This document shows positions 1 to 10,400 of a stretch of 64,000 bases of DNA, piece by piece. Origin of the DNA: Patella vulgata (lineage: Eukaryota; Mollusca; Gastropoda; Patellidae). Numbering within the stretch: the first letter of the stretch is position 1; each line of letters begins with the position of its first letter. The notes under the pieces are model-generated. The model was given only the letters and a program-made list of their open reading frames with translations. It was not told the origin of the DNA and did no database searches. The translations under genes and the position numbers were made by a program. The stretch covers positions 17,110,222 through 17,174,221 of the forward strand of contig NC_065883.2 of the NCBI RefSeq assembly GCF_932274485.2. Direction: 5' to 3'.

Positions 1-708
1 ATATCGAGCTAGTCTAGTAAGTAGTGGGCTAGGTTAATCCAGACTAAAATGAAAGTCCTTTTATTGTATTAATAACGTTGGCTTCTGGTAGACTCGATTG
101 TCATCTAAGGGATTATATTTTCTTCACGCGGTCTATTTATAGAACAGTAAAACGATTGTAAATATTGGCGCGATAAAAATTTAATTAGAAGTCCAAGCTA
201 TTGTTGATAGAAAATAATAATGATTTACGTGTATCATAGATAATATTAAGTAACAATAGAATGAAAATACTGTTTGTTGTTTTTCGAGTTTTAGGCCATT
301 ATTACTTATTTTATGCATATTTTTGGTATGAACTTTTTTGGACCAGTAAAATCTCATTCAGTCCAGCATGGACTGCAGGGTACATGTATATGCAGTAGGA
401 AATCTACAAGTTGGGCGTACAAAAGAATGGAATCATTCAGAAAGTGTACTCAAAATAAGTAAATTATAACGGGGTGAAGAAGAGAATTATGTATGTATAA
501 AGTGCGTTGGGGAAAAAATCCTAACCGATACAGAATGCCGGTAAATGTCTTCCCGAGATTACCTAACTCATTTGTTATTCAAACCTGCCTGTACATTACT
601 ATATTACAACTCCTTTAATTTATTATAGACAATATTAGTTCGACCCTAGCTTAAGGTAGGCTCGCGAATTCCTTGCGTGAAGCACGGCAAACACGATGTA
701 TTCTTATC
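1..708. other. AT-rich flank, nothing recognised
   Basis: No open frame with coding character, no tRNA-like fold and no repeat family from elsewhere in the window was recognised here. It probably lies in an intron of the PP2C-like gene whose last exon is at 1908-3065, because that exon starts at a splice acceptor and the earlier exons must lie upstream. This is inference. Confidence 0.3.
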
Positions 709-772
709 GAAACACGGTGAATTCCTAGAGAAACACGGCGAATTCCTAGAGAAACACGGTCAATTCCTAGCG
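709..772. repeat. 21-bp minisatellite, three units
   Basis: Units begin at 709, 730 and 751 and read approximately GAAACACGGTGAATTCCTAGA. The following 60 bases contain related CACGG and TTTCACCG words in both orientations, so the array may be the remnant of a longer structure. Confidence 0.75.
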
Positions 773-903
773 AATCTTAGAGAAAAATCGCCGCGAAATT
801 TCACCGTAATTTCACCGTGAAATCTAAGAGAATCCCGAGAGTTTTTTTTCACCGCGTCGCGGGGATTTCGGTCCAAAAAATTCGGGAGGAACTGTAGTAA
901 TAG

Positions 904-990
904 TAAACCAGATAAGGAATATCTAGTGCTAATCAACCTGATTAGGAATATCTAGTGATAATAAACCTGTTCAGGGATATCTACTGCTAA
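904..990. repeat. 30-bp minisatellite, three units
   Basis: Three imperfect units start near 905, 935 and 964 and share the word AGGAATATCTAGTG followed by a TAAT stretch. The third unit is the most diverged. Confidence 0.7.
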
Positions 991-1084
991 TTTTAAGCCG
1001 TCATAATAATGATTAGAAACAACCATTTGAATATGAAATGAAATAGGGTTTACTGCACCAACCTGTCTAATGTAGACAGACATG

Positions 1085-1398
1085 TGCTACAGATGAACTG
1101 TTCTATTATCATAGGTGCAGTGCCAGGGAGGGGAATTCTGCCTACTCTTCTTTAATCTCAAATTGTCAAGGGATCCTTTACGTGCATGCTAAAGTGTACA
1201 TGGTGGACTTTATTTTTTGTCCTATCCAAATGACTAGACACTTTTCTTGCTGGTCCTTCCGTCCTGCACCACTGACAAGGGGAAATCAAACTGGAAAATC
1301 CTGAGGAACTCTTGGTCAACACTGGGATTGAACCCGAGACTGGGAACTTCTTATTATTGAACAAGCACCATAGAGTCAGCTAGCCACCATGGCTATAA
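1085..1398 (-). mobile_element. SINE-I copy, diverged
   Basis: Read on the minus strand it has the SINE-I order: tRNA-like head ending near 1398 (GCCATGGTGGCTAG), a B-box-like GGTTCAATCCC, the core with CTTGTCAGTGGTGCAGGACGG, the GTGCACGTAAA-like core and the GTTGGAATTCG-like segment (here degraded). The tail end is missing or eroded. Old copy by divergence. Confidence 0.75.
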
Positions 1399-1492
1399 TA
1401 TATGCCATAAAATAGGTACATGTAGAAATGTCAATTAGGGAAGGTAACAGAATTGTAAATAAATACCCACTAGAAAGATCTTACATATTGAA

Positions 1493-1882
1493 TTAAACAT
1501 AAATTATGCAAGAGCTAAATCTTTCTTTAGGCCTGAAATGTTATCTAAATTATTAATTAGACATTAATTAACCTATCCAGACCATAATCAACTCTAGATG
1601 GTTATGCTAGCCTGCGATCTTTAGTGGATTATGAGCCGATTTACTGTATAACTTTCCTTCACGATTTAACGATTAAATGGATAATCGAGACTATGCTGTT
1701 TATCGTACTGACTTTAGTAATGATGATCGAGGCTAGGTGGAAATTTCAACCGCTTAGTTCTCGGTTCATAATAGATCAATTTGAATGAAATTTTCAGCAA
1801 ATTGCCTTTACATTATCTAGTCTTTAACTATTGTAGTGAGAACTGCCAACTCGTCATCGAATCTTCCATAATGTATCTTTAA
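1493..1882. mobile_element. MITE-1 copy flanked by TTAA
   Basis: A 390-bp element with TTAA at both ends and short terminal inverted repeats: ACATAAATTATG on the left, and the complement of AGATACATTATG on the right. Related copies lie at 5448-5749, 11448-11853 and 29442-31500. TTAA target duplications are known for piggyBac and Kolobok-type transposons; I cannot say which mobilised it. Its right end lies 25 bp before the splice acceptor of the exon at 1908. Confidence 0.85.
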
Positions 1883-1907
1883 CATGAGTTATTTTTATGT
1901 ATTACAG

Positions 1908-3065
1908 GAAGCCTTGACCTTATTAAGAGAATCTTTAGATGAAGCTCACAGGTTCATATTACAAAAAGATGGTGGTTTAACAACTGTGTGTGCTTGTTTA
2001 ATATGTCCTGTATCAAACTCCGATCAATACGCTGTCTGTTGTGTTAATGTTGGAGACAGTTTCGGTTTTATATATAACGTCAATCATGGCATTCGCGAAG
2101 TAACAATAGGATCCCATGATGTTTCCTCCGAGCGTGATATAAGAGATGCTGGAGGGGCTTTAGGACCTGTTGATGGCATTAATCCAGAATTACATAATTT
2201 AACATGTTCATTGTCATTCTGTAATGCCGGAGACGTGGTATTTCTGACAACCGATGGAATCTCAGATAACTTTGACCCTGTTGTGACGAAAATAGCAATA
2301 GCTCAAAGTTCTCCAGATGCTAATCTCAACTCCACAAGTGCTGATTTTCATTGTTCAAAACCAGAAATGTCACCGAGAGAGAGACACATATACTCGATGA
2401 AAGAAATGGAAAGAGTTGTGCATGAATTCGAGCTTATAACAGAAGAGCAGTGCTCTGCTCAGGAACTGTGTGGATCTTTGGTCCAACATGTGCTAACTTT
2501 GACTGATGATAAACGTAAAATTCTCGAGAATCCAGCTCTGTATTCAAGACGACGTCTCACAGTCTCGGAGAAACAAGTACGGGACTCTGAAATAGTTCGG
2601 AAAATGGCCAGTGCTCCTGGTAAATTAGATCATGCTTCCATTGTAGCAGTTGAAATTGGTGCATTTGAAGATAAAGATGAAGAAAATGATGATGAAGATG
2701 ATGATGATGAATGTGAACTTGATGATGGTGTAGATGCCACCTTTACGTCGATTGATACGTCTTGTTTGTCTCAATCTCCAGGCCACCGTTCCAAAAAATC
2801 CGGAGCTCGCAAATTTTTCTCACGGATCAGAAAACTCTCGTCTCCCACAACCTTACCAGCAGAACATACACTGACATTAGTCAATTCCCCCAAAAAATCA
2901 AATACCAGTACAAAAGCTAAATCAGAACATAAAGCATCCTCTCCCACCTCCCCTAAATTACCAGGAATTATTTTTGATAATAAATTTGAGGCGAGATCAT
3001 GTAAAGCCGAATACAAGTCCAAAAGACCATACCAAAGAAGCATGTCTTACGAATCTAATGTATAA
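1908..3065 (+). CDS. PP2C-like domain protein, last coding exon
   Basis: Terminal exon encoding 385 residues. The exon starts at 1908 after the acceptor TTTTTATGTATTACAG; the ATG at 1884 lies in the intron and is not the start. The first half is the C-terminal part of a PP2C-type Ser/Thr phosphatase domain: VNVGDSFGFIYN fits the family's NxGDSR strand, TDGISDNFDP fits the metal-binding DG-x-x-D motif, and LDHASIVAVEIG fits the last Asp-containing DN motif. The N-terminal DGHGG part would be upstream, outside the window. After the domain come an acidic run (Asp/Glu-rich, about residues 255-275) and a Ser/Lys-rich tail with many SP and SK sites. The arrangement resembles the poorly studied PP2C-like proteins related to fly CG9801. 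Diverged motifs mean that activity is uncertain; Mg or Mn dependence would be the family norm. Confidence 0.85.
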   Translation, partial: EALTLLRESLDEAHRFILQKDGGLTTVCACLICPVSNSDQYAVCCVNVGDSFGFIYNVNHGIREVTIGSHDVSSERDIRDAGGALGPVDGINPELHNLTCSLSFCNAGDVVFLTTDGISDNFDPVVTKIAIAQSSPDANLNSTSADFHCSKPEMSPRERHIYSMKEMERVVHEFELITEEQCSAQELCGSLVQHVLTLTDDKRKILENPALYSRRRLTVSEKQVRDSEIVRKMASAPGKLDHASIVAVEIGAFEDKDEENDDEDDDDECELDDGVDATFTSIDTSCLSQSPGHRSKKSGARKFFSRIRKLSSPTTLPAEHTLTLVNSPKKSNTSTKAKSEHKASSPTSPKLPGIIFDNKFEARSCKAEYKSKRPYQRSMSYESNV

Positions 3066-3419
3066 ATGGTAGCATATTTTTATGGCAAATGTAATATACA
3101 TGTATACCATGATGATATATTTTGAAAAGAGTTGTGACACAAACTGTATGCAAAATGCATGCCTTTTATTTATTTAGTCTTTGTATTACCATGGTTCTAT
3201 TTTTCCAACCCAAACATCTTCAATACCAGTTATTTATCCTATCTATATATATACATTAATGACATGTAAGTATTTAGTATTTATGTGTGTTTTTTTAAAC
3301 AAGGTCGATTACTAGTAGTTAAAGATATATTTCCTTCAAAGTCCAGAATTACTAATAATTAGAAAATTTATTCATGACTACAGAAATTTTGGGGGGGTTT
3401 CCAAAAACATTAGATATGT
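3066..3419 (+). other. probable 3' UTR of the PP2C-like gene
   Basis: AT-rich sequence after the stop codon at 3063-3065, with no competing frame. No canonical AATAAA is seen before the SINE at 3420, so the transcript end is not located; an AATAAA-containing stretch occurs much later, near 3940. Confidence 0.4.
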
Positions 3420-3640
3420 TGGGGTAGTAGTCTAGCAGTATGGGCATTGGCCCCTGGGCTAGAATGTTTCGGATTCAAAATCTGGTTCCTACTATTCAGG
3501 GGTAGTGCTTACAGTGTTGCTTAGTCATTTGGACAGGACAAAAATAAAAACGATGTCCGCACATGTTCGCATTGATATGCACATAAAAGAACCCATGACA
3601 TTTGGAATTCGCTGAAGAGTAGCAGGAAATGCTGCCATTT
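3420..3640 (+). mobile_element. SINE-I copy, old and partial
   Basis: Plus orientation: a degraded tRNA-like head (GGGTAGTAGTCTAGCAGTA, GGATTCAAAATC), then GTCATTTGGACAGGACAAAA, a CACATAAAAGAACCC core and GACATTTGGAATTCG. The tail is lost. Confidence 0.6.
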
Positions 3641-4044
3641 GAATAAAATTCGCTTGCCTAGCATTGCACACTTGACCATAGAAAAAAACTGACTATATTT
3701 TAGTCTCAAAGTGAGAAAAGTATTTTGTTGACTAGGAGTTCAAACCTCTTCCATACATTTTAGATAATAATTTTAAGACGGCAAGTGAATGAGCACACTA
3801 GCAAGAAAACAAACATGCATCACTAGGTAACAATGGAGGATTTTGTGGACTGAATAGTCATAGATAACCAAATTATTCTTAAGGAAATTTATCTTTAATC
3901 TGTTATGATTGTTGTACAATAGATGATGAATAAGGAGGAAATAAATTTAAAATCAAACGAGAAATATCAATTGCCTTATTCACATGATTCATGACACAGG
4001 TCAAACAGTGTTATATTTTAAATATTTATCATTATTTAATCAAC

Positions 4045-4295
4045 ATGTAGTGCAACTTGGCCTGTGAAAAACAATATGTGACATGAAATTGGTGCAACAT
4101 GATGCAGATCTTAGAATTTTGACATATTGTACATGTATGTTTGAAGTTAATTAATTTATGAGAGACTAATATATTGCCAGTTAATGGAGAACTGAATCTT
4201 AACAGAAATAGTGCAACTTGGCCTATGAAAAACATTATCTGACATGAAAATGGTGCAGCTTTATTCAAATCTTTAAATTCTAATATATTGTATGC
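4045..4295 (+). repeat. direct repeat, two units about 161 bp apart
   Basis: The segment starting AGTGCAACTTGGCCTGTGAA near 4048 recurs near 4209 with few changes and is followed in both cases by GACATGAAA-TGGTGCA and a similar AT-rich spacer. This is a local tandem duplication; no coding content. Confidence 0.65.
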
Positions 4296-5447
4296 TGAAG
4301 TATAAAATATAATTTATATATCCATTATTTCATGGGTATTTGCAATGGAGGACATCAAGTTTAAATATAAATATCAAAACCAAACATAAAAAAAGAACAA
4401 TTGGTTATTTCTGTAAATGTTTTAAATATAGTTTAGTAGTAAGAATAGTGTTATAATAGTTGTTTTAGTAATATAGTAATATACCTTTCTTTAATTACCT
4501 GATTTTTTCATCTGGTTTAATTAGAGTATTAATAAATAAGTATATTTATTTGTATTAAAAGGATAAGTCAACAAAACACTTTATCTACTCAATAAATAAC
4601 TAATGAATTAAATAAGGAAATGTTATTATGAATAACGCAGTTAATGTTATATTATGTATAGTAACAATGCACCATTCAAATTAAAATGCTCATCTAGGTC
4701 AATATTAAACAGTAATTAGAACATGGAAATAGAAACAGTAGCTCACTTATAAACATTAGGTATATAACATCTTTAAAAGGCATTTAGTGAAAGTGATACA
4801 TAATAACAGACAGCTTTATGAATAACATTCACTAGGTTTATTAACTACAACGTTTCAATCAGGATACTCTCACCGTTATCAAGCAATGATACAATGTCTG
4901 TTATTATTAGATATATATTAGAGATAAGTGATATTAGAATAATACCTAGAAAGACATTTATTGATTAAACATTGGGTTGATTCAGGTTGTTTACAACATT
5001 CTCTAGGCAGTGGAGAAAGAACAGAATCCTACCATTGTCTGGAAATCTGATGGAACAGATAATATGCATTTCAATGAGTTCAAAACATAGTCAATTTATA
5101 GCCAGTATTATACAAGCTATCTATCCCAGTCACCACATTGCGGGTGCATGCAATTTTTCATTTGCTCATCTACTTTAAGAATTTTGTAAAAAAATATGTC
5201 CTTGTATTTAAATTGTACAAACAATTGTTCAGTCAATTTCGCACAGGAGTTAAAAATGGAGTCTGTGTATATATTTCTTTAGAGAGTAGGTCAGGAACTA
5301 CCAGGATTTGGAATCCAAATAGTTATACAGTGTCAAGAAATTTGAATTTAATAGCATCATGGACATATGGAATCTTTCATGGTGTAAATATCAAGAAACA
5401 TAATTTCAGAGATTTAAACCTCCGATTTCATTTCAGCTCTACAAATC
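4296..5447. other. AT-rich stretch, little recognised
   Basis: No coding or RNA gene recognised. Near 4845-4895 is the word CGTTTCAATCAGGATACTC followed by a GTTATCAAGC word. The reverse complement of a similar pair occurs at about 26638-26680, so both may be ends of one old interspersed element. Confidence 0.3.
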
Positions 5448-5749
5448 TTAAACATACATTATGCAAGAGCTAAACCAGACTATTGCAGGTCTTTCTTTAC
5501 AGCCTGAAATGTTTCTAAGTTATTAATTAGTTATTAATTAACTGATCCAGGTCATAATCAACTCTCGATGGCATCGGATTTCTCCAATATTAAATAGATT
5601 AGAACGGTTCTGCCATATTTTAATTTATTTTAAAAATGTAGAAGCGAGGATTAGCTTCCAAGTTTAATATCTTCGCTCGCTATAGAGTAATTATATATTT
5701 TCGAACTATTATAGCAAGAATGACTAGCTCTTACATAATGTATCTTTAA
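5448..5749. mobile_element. MITE-1 copy, shorter variant
   Basis: TTAA-flanked, 302 bp. Left end ACATACATTATGCAAGAGC; right end is the complement of AGATACATTATG. The middle differs from the copies at 1493 and 11448, so it is a subfamily or an internally rearranged copy. Confidence 0.85.
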
Positions 5750-6518
5750 GGTGGGTGGTATTAATGTCTGTATCCATAAATCTTATAAAAAGGTTGCTTT
5801 GTGTGTTGTCAGATATATAACGGGTGTACTTGGTTAGACAACCTGGAAATAGTCATTTTAGATGTACCCACAAAATGTCAGGCATAAATGAAGATGCAGC
5901 TAACTGTATGCACTTTGTGCTAGACGTTTTAAAATATGGATAAAAGAGGAGTGGTGTCCGACAAAGTCTGTATTTGTGCCTGACATTGTCTGTGACAGGT
6001 GCCTTATTTCCAGGCTTGTAAAATGGTTAGACGTGGGATATGGAATTCTCAATAAGATTGGATTCTCTTCTACTTAAAACTGTATATAAAAGTTTCAGCA
6101 TTGATTTAATAGAAAAGAATTATCAGACTTTCATTTATTGAAGAGAAAAACTTGACATTTTCCTATAGGTTGTTTGTGTTCTATCTGTAAAATATTTATT
6201 ATACATACATGTAGATATATTATATGTAATGTGTAGATGTTAAAATAATTCTATAAAATCATTTGAAAATCATGTATGTCTTAATTAATTTGAAAATGAT
6301 TGTATATCTTATGCCTAGCGATAGACCTATTCAGTGAGTGATAATAATCCGAGATTACCACGCAAAAATGGGATATTCGGACAAATACTGCGGTATCTGT
6401 ATTGAAACCCAAATTTCTTGAATGATTGGAGGACCAGTGAGTAAGGCTGACTCACTAATCATCCCGGTGTTGGCTGAGAAAGTTCATCGTGTTGGCTGTT
6501 GGCTGAGAAAGTTCATCG

Positions 6519-6675
6519 GGGCCCTGATTCAGGAAATCTTAACTAAAGATAAAATCCAAATTTTAGTAGATACTTCAGTTTTGATTGGCTAAGCACTAAA
6601 ATCAATCTAATATTATTCAATCAAATAACTAAAATTTTGATTTTATCTTAGATAAAATTTCGTGAATAAGGTCCC
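6519..6675. mobile_element. small MITE with about 37-bp inverted ends
   Basis: Left end GGGCCCTGATTCAGGAAAT and right end, on the other strand, GGGACCTTATTCACGAAAT. The inverted similarity continues inward into ATAAAATC-AAATTTTAGT. At about 157 bp it is nearly all inverted repeat. No clear target duplication was found. Just upstream, TTGGCTGAGAAAGTTCATCG is directly repeated, at 6472 and 6499. Confidence 0.75.
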
Positions 6676-7090
6676 AGACCCCTTTAGGACTTTTTAAAAC
6701 CCAGTTCTTAATTAATTAATTGCTGTCGACCCGATATCGAAAGTCCACTGGTCTATTGGTTGCTGTAAACCTTAAAGAACCGGATAGAAGTTGGAAACGT
6801 CGTTGACCAGGAAATATTTCCGTTGTCATAATAGCACGGTTGGTTCACAAAAATGATAGTTAGAAATAAACCCTATTGCATTTCACGCTCGTTAAATATA
6901 GCTCCTATATCTAGTAGAATACATAATAAAACAAATAAAACAAAACCTATTTTATTATGGTTATATATTTATATCATATCAAAATAAATACACAATAAAA
7001 TACAGACACGTATATAATACATATAATATATATAAAGAATAATAATATATGGTTTTGTCATGTACCGTACTGAAATAACTGATGTCAAAT

Positions 7091-7460
7091 TTAAAGGTCA
7101 CATTCTCCGAACGTTTGCGCCGGCGCTGTCACAATAACCGATTGGATAGTAAATAAAATATTTTTAGAGTCAAGTGATGGTAAAAATGGATGTATTATGG
7201 GTATTCTATAACGACAAAAACAGGGGTTGATATTTTCAAAGTCCACTATTCCTCTTCTGTTGACTTCACAATCAGTACCATCATTAGCACAACTGATACC
7301 TCTCATATCGGTATATAAAGTTTTTCGACATATACAATATGGTTGACTGTTATAACTGTTTTGCGTTTTCCAATAGGGATCACAATTTCCCATATCATAA
7401 TTACACTGATGAAATTTTCTACAACTCTGTTTTTCGGTCTGTGCTAAATCTTCACATTTT
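7091..7460 (-). CDS. last exon, cysteine-rich domain
   Basis: After a good acceptor (CTATTTCAG, minus strand) the frame is open to a TAA at 7091-7093 and gives eleven cysteines, with YCICRK and PCFCRY pairs, which suggests a disulfide-bonded extracellular domain. The exon needs two incoming bases, but the previous exon supplies one. An alternative AG 11 bases further in (GTGAAG) would restore the frame; a missed small exon of length 3n+1 is the other option. Confidence 0.55.
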
Positions 7461-10400
7461 CTGAAATAGAAATGGTCAAATATGAAAGGTTACCCAGGGG
7501 CGAATTAAAACCTTTGGCATCCGAAATCACCGTACCATGCTGGGACTTTCAATTAAAGAAGGAGTGCCGAGCGGAGCGAAGAGTAGGGTATTCTAATGGG
7601 GTGAGAGGGTATGCAAGATTTCCAAAATTCATTTCGGGACTAACATGGTATAATTGTGTGTCACTAATATCTTGTGCGTAGATCGATGTCTTTAGAATTG
7701 GGAGTTATCAGGTTAGGACGGAAGATGACTCTACGCCTTTCACGTACATGTTTTGGATCATAGGCGTACGAGTAACTGTCGGGCAATCTGACTTTTACGG
7801 TCAGACGGTTAAAGTGAAAAAGAAAAATTAATATATCGTCAGGTTGGCCAAATAAAGTGCCCAAAATCTAATAAAACACTAAATTGCACTGAATTGACTA
7901 TGAATTAGAACATTTTGTCTGGAGCCGTCTGGCGCGGCCGTCTGTAAAGGGGAATTTTTTCGGGCAATTTAGGTATTTAGGTCTGCCCCCCCCCCCAACA
8001 TTTATCAGACCAGGCCCGTATCACAATCGTTAGACCACTCACAAAATGGGTAAATCGTCAATTCTAGTTTTTTTATGGATATCAGCAGAATCAATATCAG
8101 TACCTAATATTAATCACATAATAAGAATGGCGAGCATCTTGATAAGATCCTAGAGTATTATATCAGATATTTATATGAGAAAAAGTGATACGTGACCTAT
8201 ATGGGAAATCTGATTGATCAAGATCAATCATGCAGATGTGTGGTGTCCTGGCAGACTTGTTAAATGCCCCACAGATTACGCGACGGGAAAAGGGTCGGGA
8301 ACTCCCACCCTATATGATAAATTCTGTACTTACGGACATGATAATGAACATGTTGAAGAATTATTTATATCTACACTAGACGACGATGATTCACAATTTG
8401 AAGCTGGAAAGCAAAAAAAGAAAAGAAAGTATTAATCAAGGTAATCATGACTTGAATTTGACCGTCTTATAATGTCTAAAAGTGAAAATCAACAGGGAAT
8501 CCATTACAATGAGCAGCGATATGTTCTAACTTCAATTATTCGATCATTTTCAGACTTCCATTCTGTAGTTTATTATTTCTAAGGTTACGTATAATAATGC
8601 GAAGTGTTTAATTGTCTTCAAATCCCCCTTCCCAAGGGATCGGTTTTTTCTAAATGGGACCTTGGATTTCCGTATCACCGAACGATTTTATGTCAGGACA
8701 CGCGCCTGCATGTGTAATAAAGGAGCTTTACAACTCTCTCATAGACAGGTTTCTTATTTCAATTTTCAAACCATTTTGCTAAAACAGGAAGTACTTACAT
8801 TTGTCTTTCCATTTCAACATAGTGTCACTAGGAATATCACTACATGATCCATTTAAAACTGAAGTTATGGTTGGTGGCACAGTGAACACATTTCCAACAT
8901 CATCAACATTTAAAGTTGTTGTTCGTCCATTACCAGGAACAGTATGTTCTCCACTCGTCTACAATCAATAAATAATTAATATGATTAGTTTATTCTTCAT
9001 CTAGATATAATTATTGTTGTAAATCTGGTTCGATAACTGAAATCGGAATAGTCGACATCATAATGAAATAAGGTTTAACGTCCTACTTTTATGGAATTGA
9101 AATGGAATGGGGTTTAACGTCCTACTGTTCTGCTCCGACTGGGCCAATGAAGACGGGCATACACCACGCGGTGTGCTATGAGGGAAATGTTGCCCGAACT
9201 GCGGCGCTATGGCCTACTCTTACTTCGAATTCCAACTGTCAAGGGTTCTTTTACGTGCACGCCAATCGGTTTTTCGTCCCATCCGATTACGGTAAACAAC
9301 TTGACAAGTTGTAAATAACGGTCGATATATACTTAAAGTGACAATGACTATATGCAAGTAAGAAAAAATATCGTTATTAATCAGTTTTTAACCATACTAA
9401 CTGTTGAATATGCATATTATTATTAATTTAGAAATTATAACAATCTTAGCTCTGGTAGTTGCCATATTCTCTAATGGTGCTTATTGTATATCTCTTTATA
9501 AATGCCACTTACGGTAAACAAACGGTATTTGGTTGATTAAAAAATCAGATTTTTCAGACATTGTATTTGAAAAATGTGTGAGATTCGATAAATTTGTAAA
9601 GAACTATAATATTGTATTTCAAATCGATGGAAAGACAAGATGTTGCTGGACTTTTTTTTACACAGAATGTTGTTATCTTAGCACCAAACACTCATATTTC
9701 TGTAAATGAACACTAAGCCTATCTGTAGAAAGAATAGACCATACTATCCAGCCAAATTAAATAACGTGTTTTACATAAGTAGTTTCGAGTTTGATTTTAG
9801 GTAGCTATCATCACATTAATATTCTATAATATAAAGGATGTGTAATATGCATTCACAGAACACATTTTTTATCGGAAACAATGCCATCTTATCGTTATCA
9901 AGCACATATAGTAATTTGAGGTCAATATGATATTCATGGTGAATAACACCAGTGATTGTTTCCCATAAAAAAAAATCCTGTCAATATTTTCCCCAATCGC
10001 TAAATGTCACTAAAAGATTAAATAATGCATTCGTGTTTTTACAGTTGATAAAAATTGTGACTTGATTGCTTAACCAGGCGTGTAACGTGATCCTATATTA
10101 GCTGTTGTTGTTTGCCAACGGTTACATGTTTGCGTCGAAAGTTATTCGGTGGCTAAAAATTATACTTACTAAAGCACTTGATTCGAGGAAGGTGCCCGTA
10201 AAATCACTGCCAAATCTAGACTCATGACAAAACAACATAGTTGTTTCTTTCAGAATACCATCCACGTTTTCCTTTCTCATACCAATATAAACATTCGCTT
10301 TCTGAAAAATAATTATTATTTTATGAAATGATAGTTATTTTTTGTTGTAATACTAATAGTTTACAAATTAATTTCCGTTTTCAAACGTTTTCTTACAGAA

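Noticed and set aside
1884-1907. ATG at 1884 as the start of the PP2C-like protein
   Set aside because: The eight codons lie between the MITE and a clear TTACAG acceptor; the phosphatase domain also lacks its N-terminal half, so the exon must be a downstream one.
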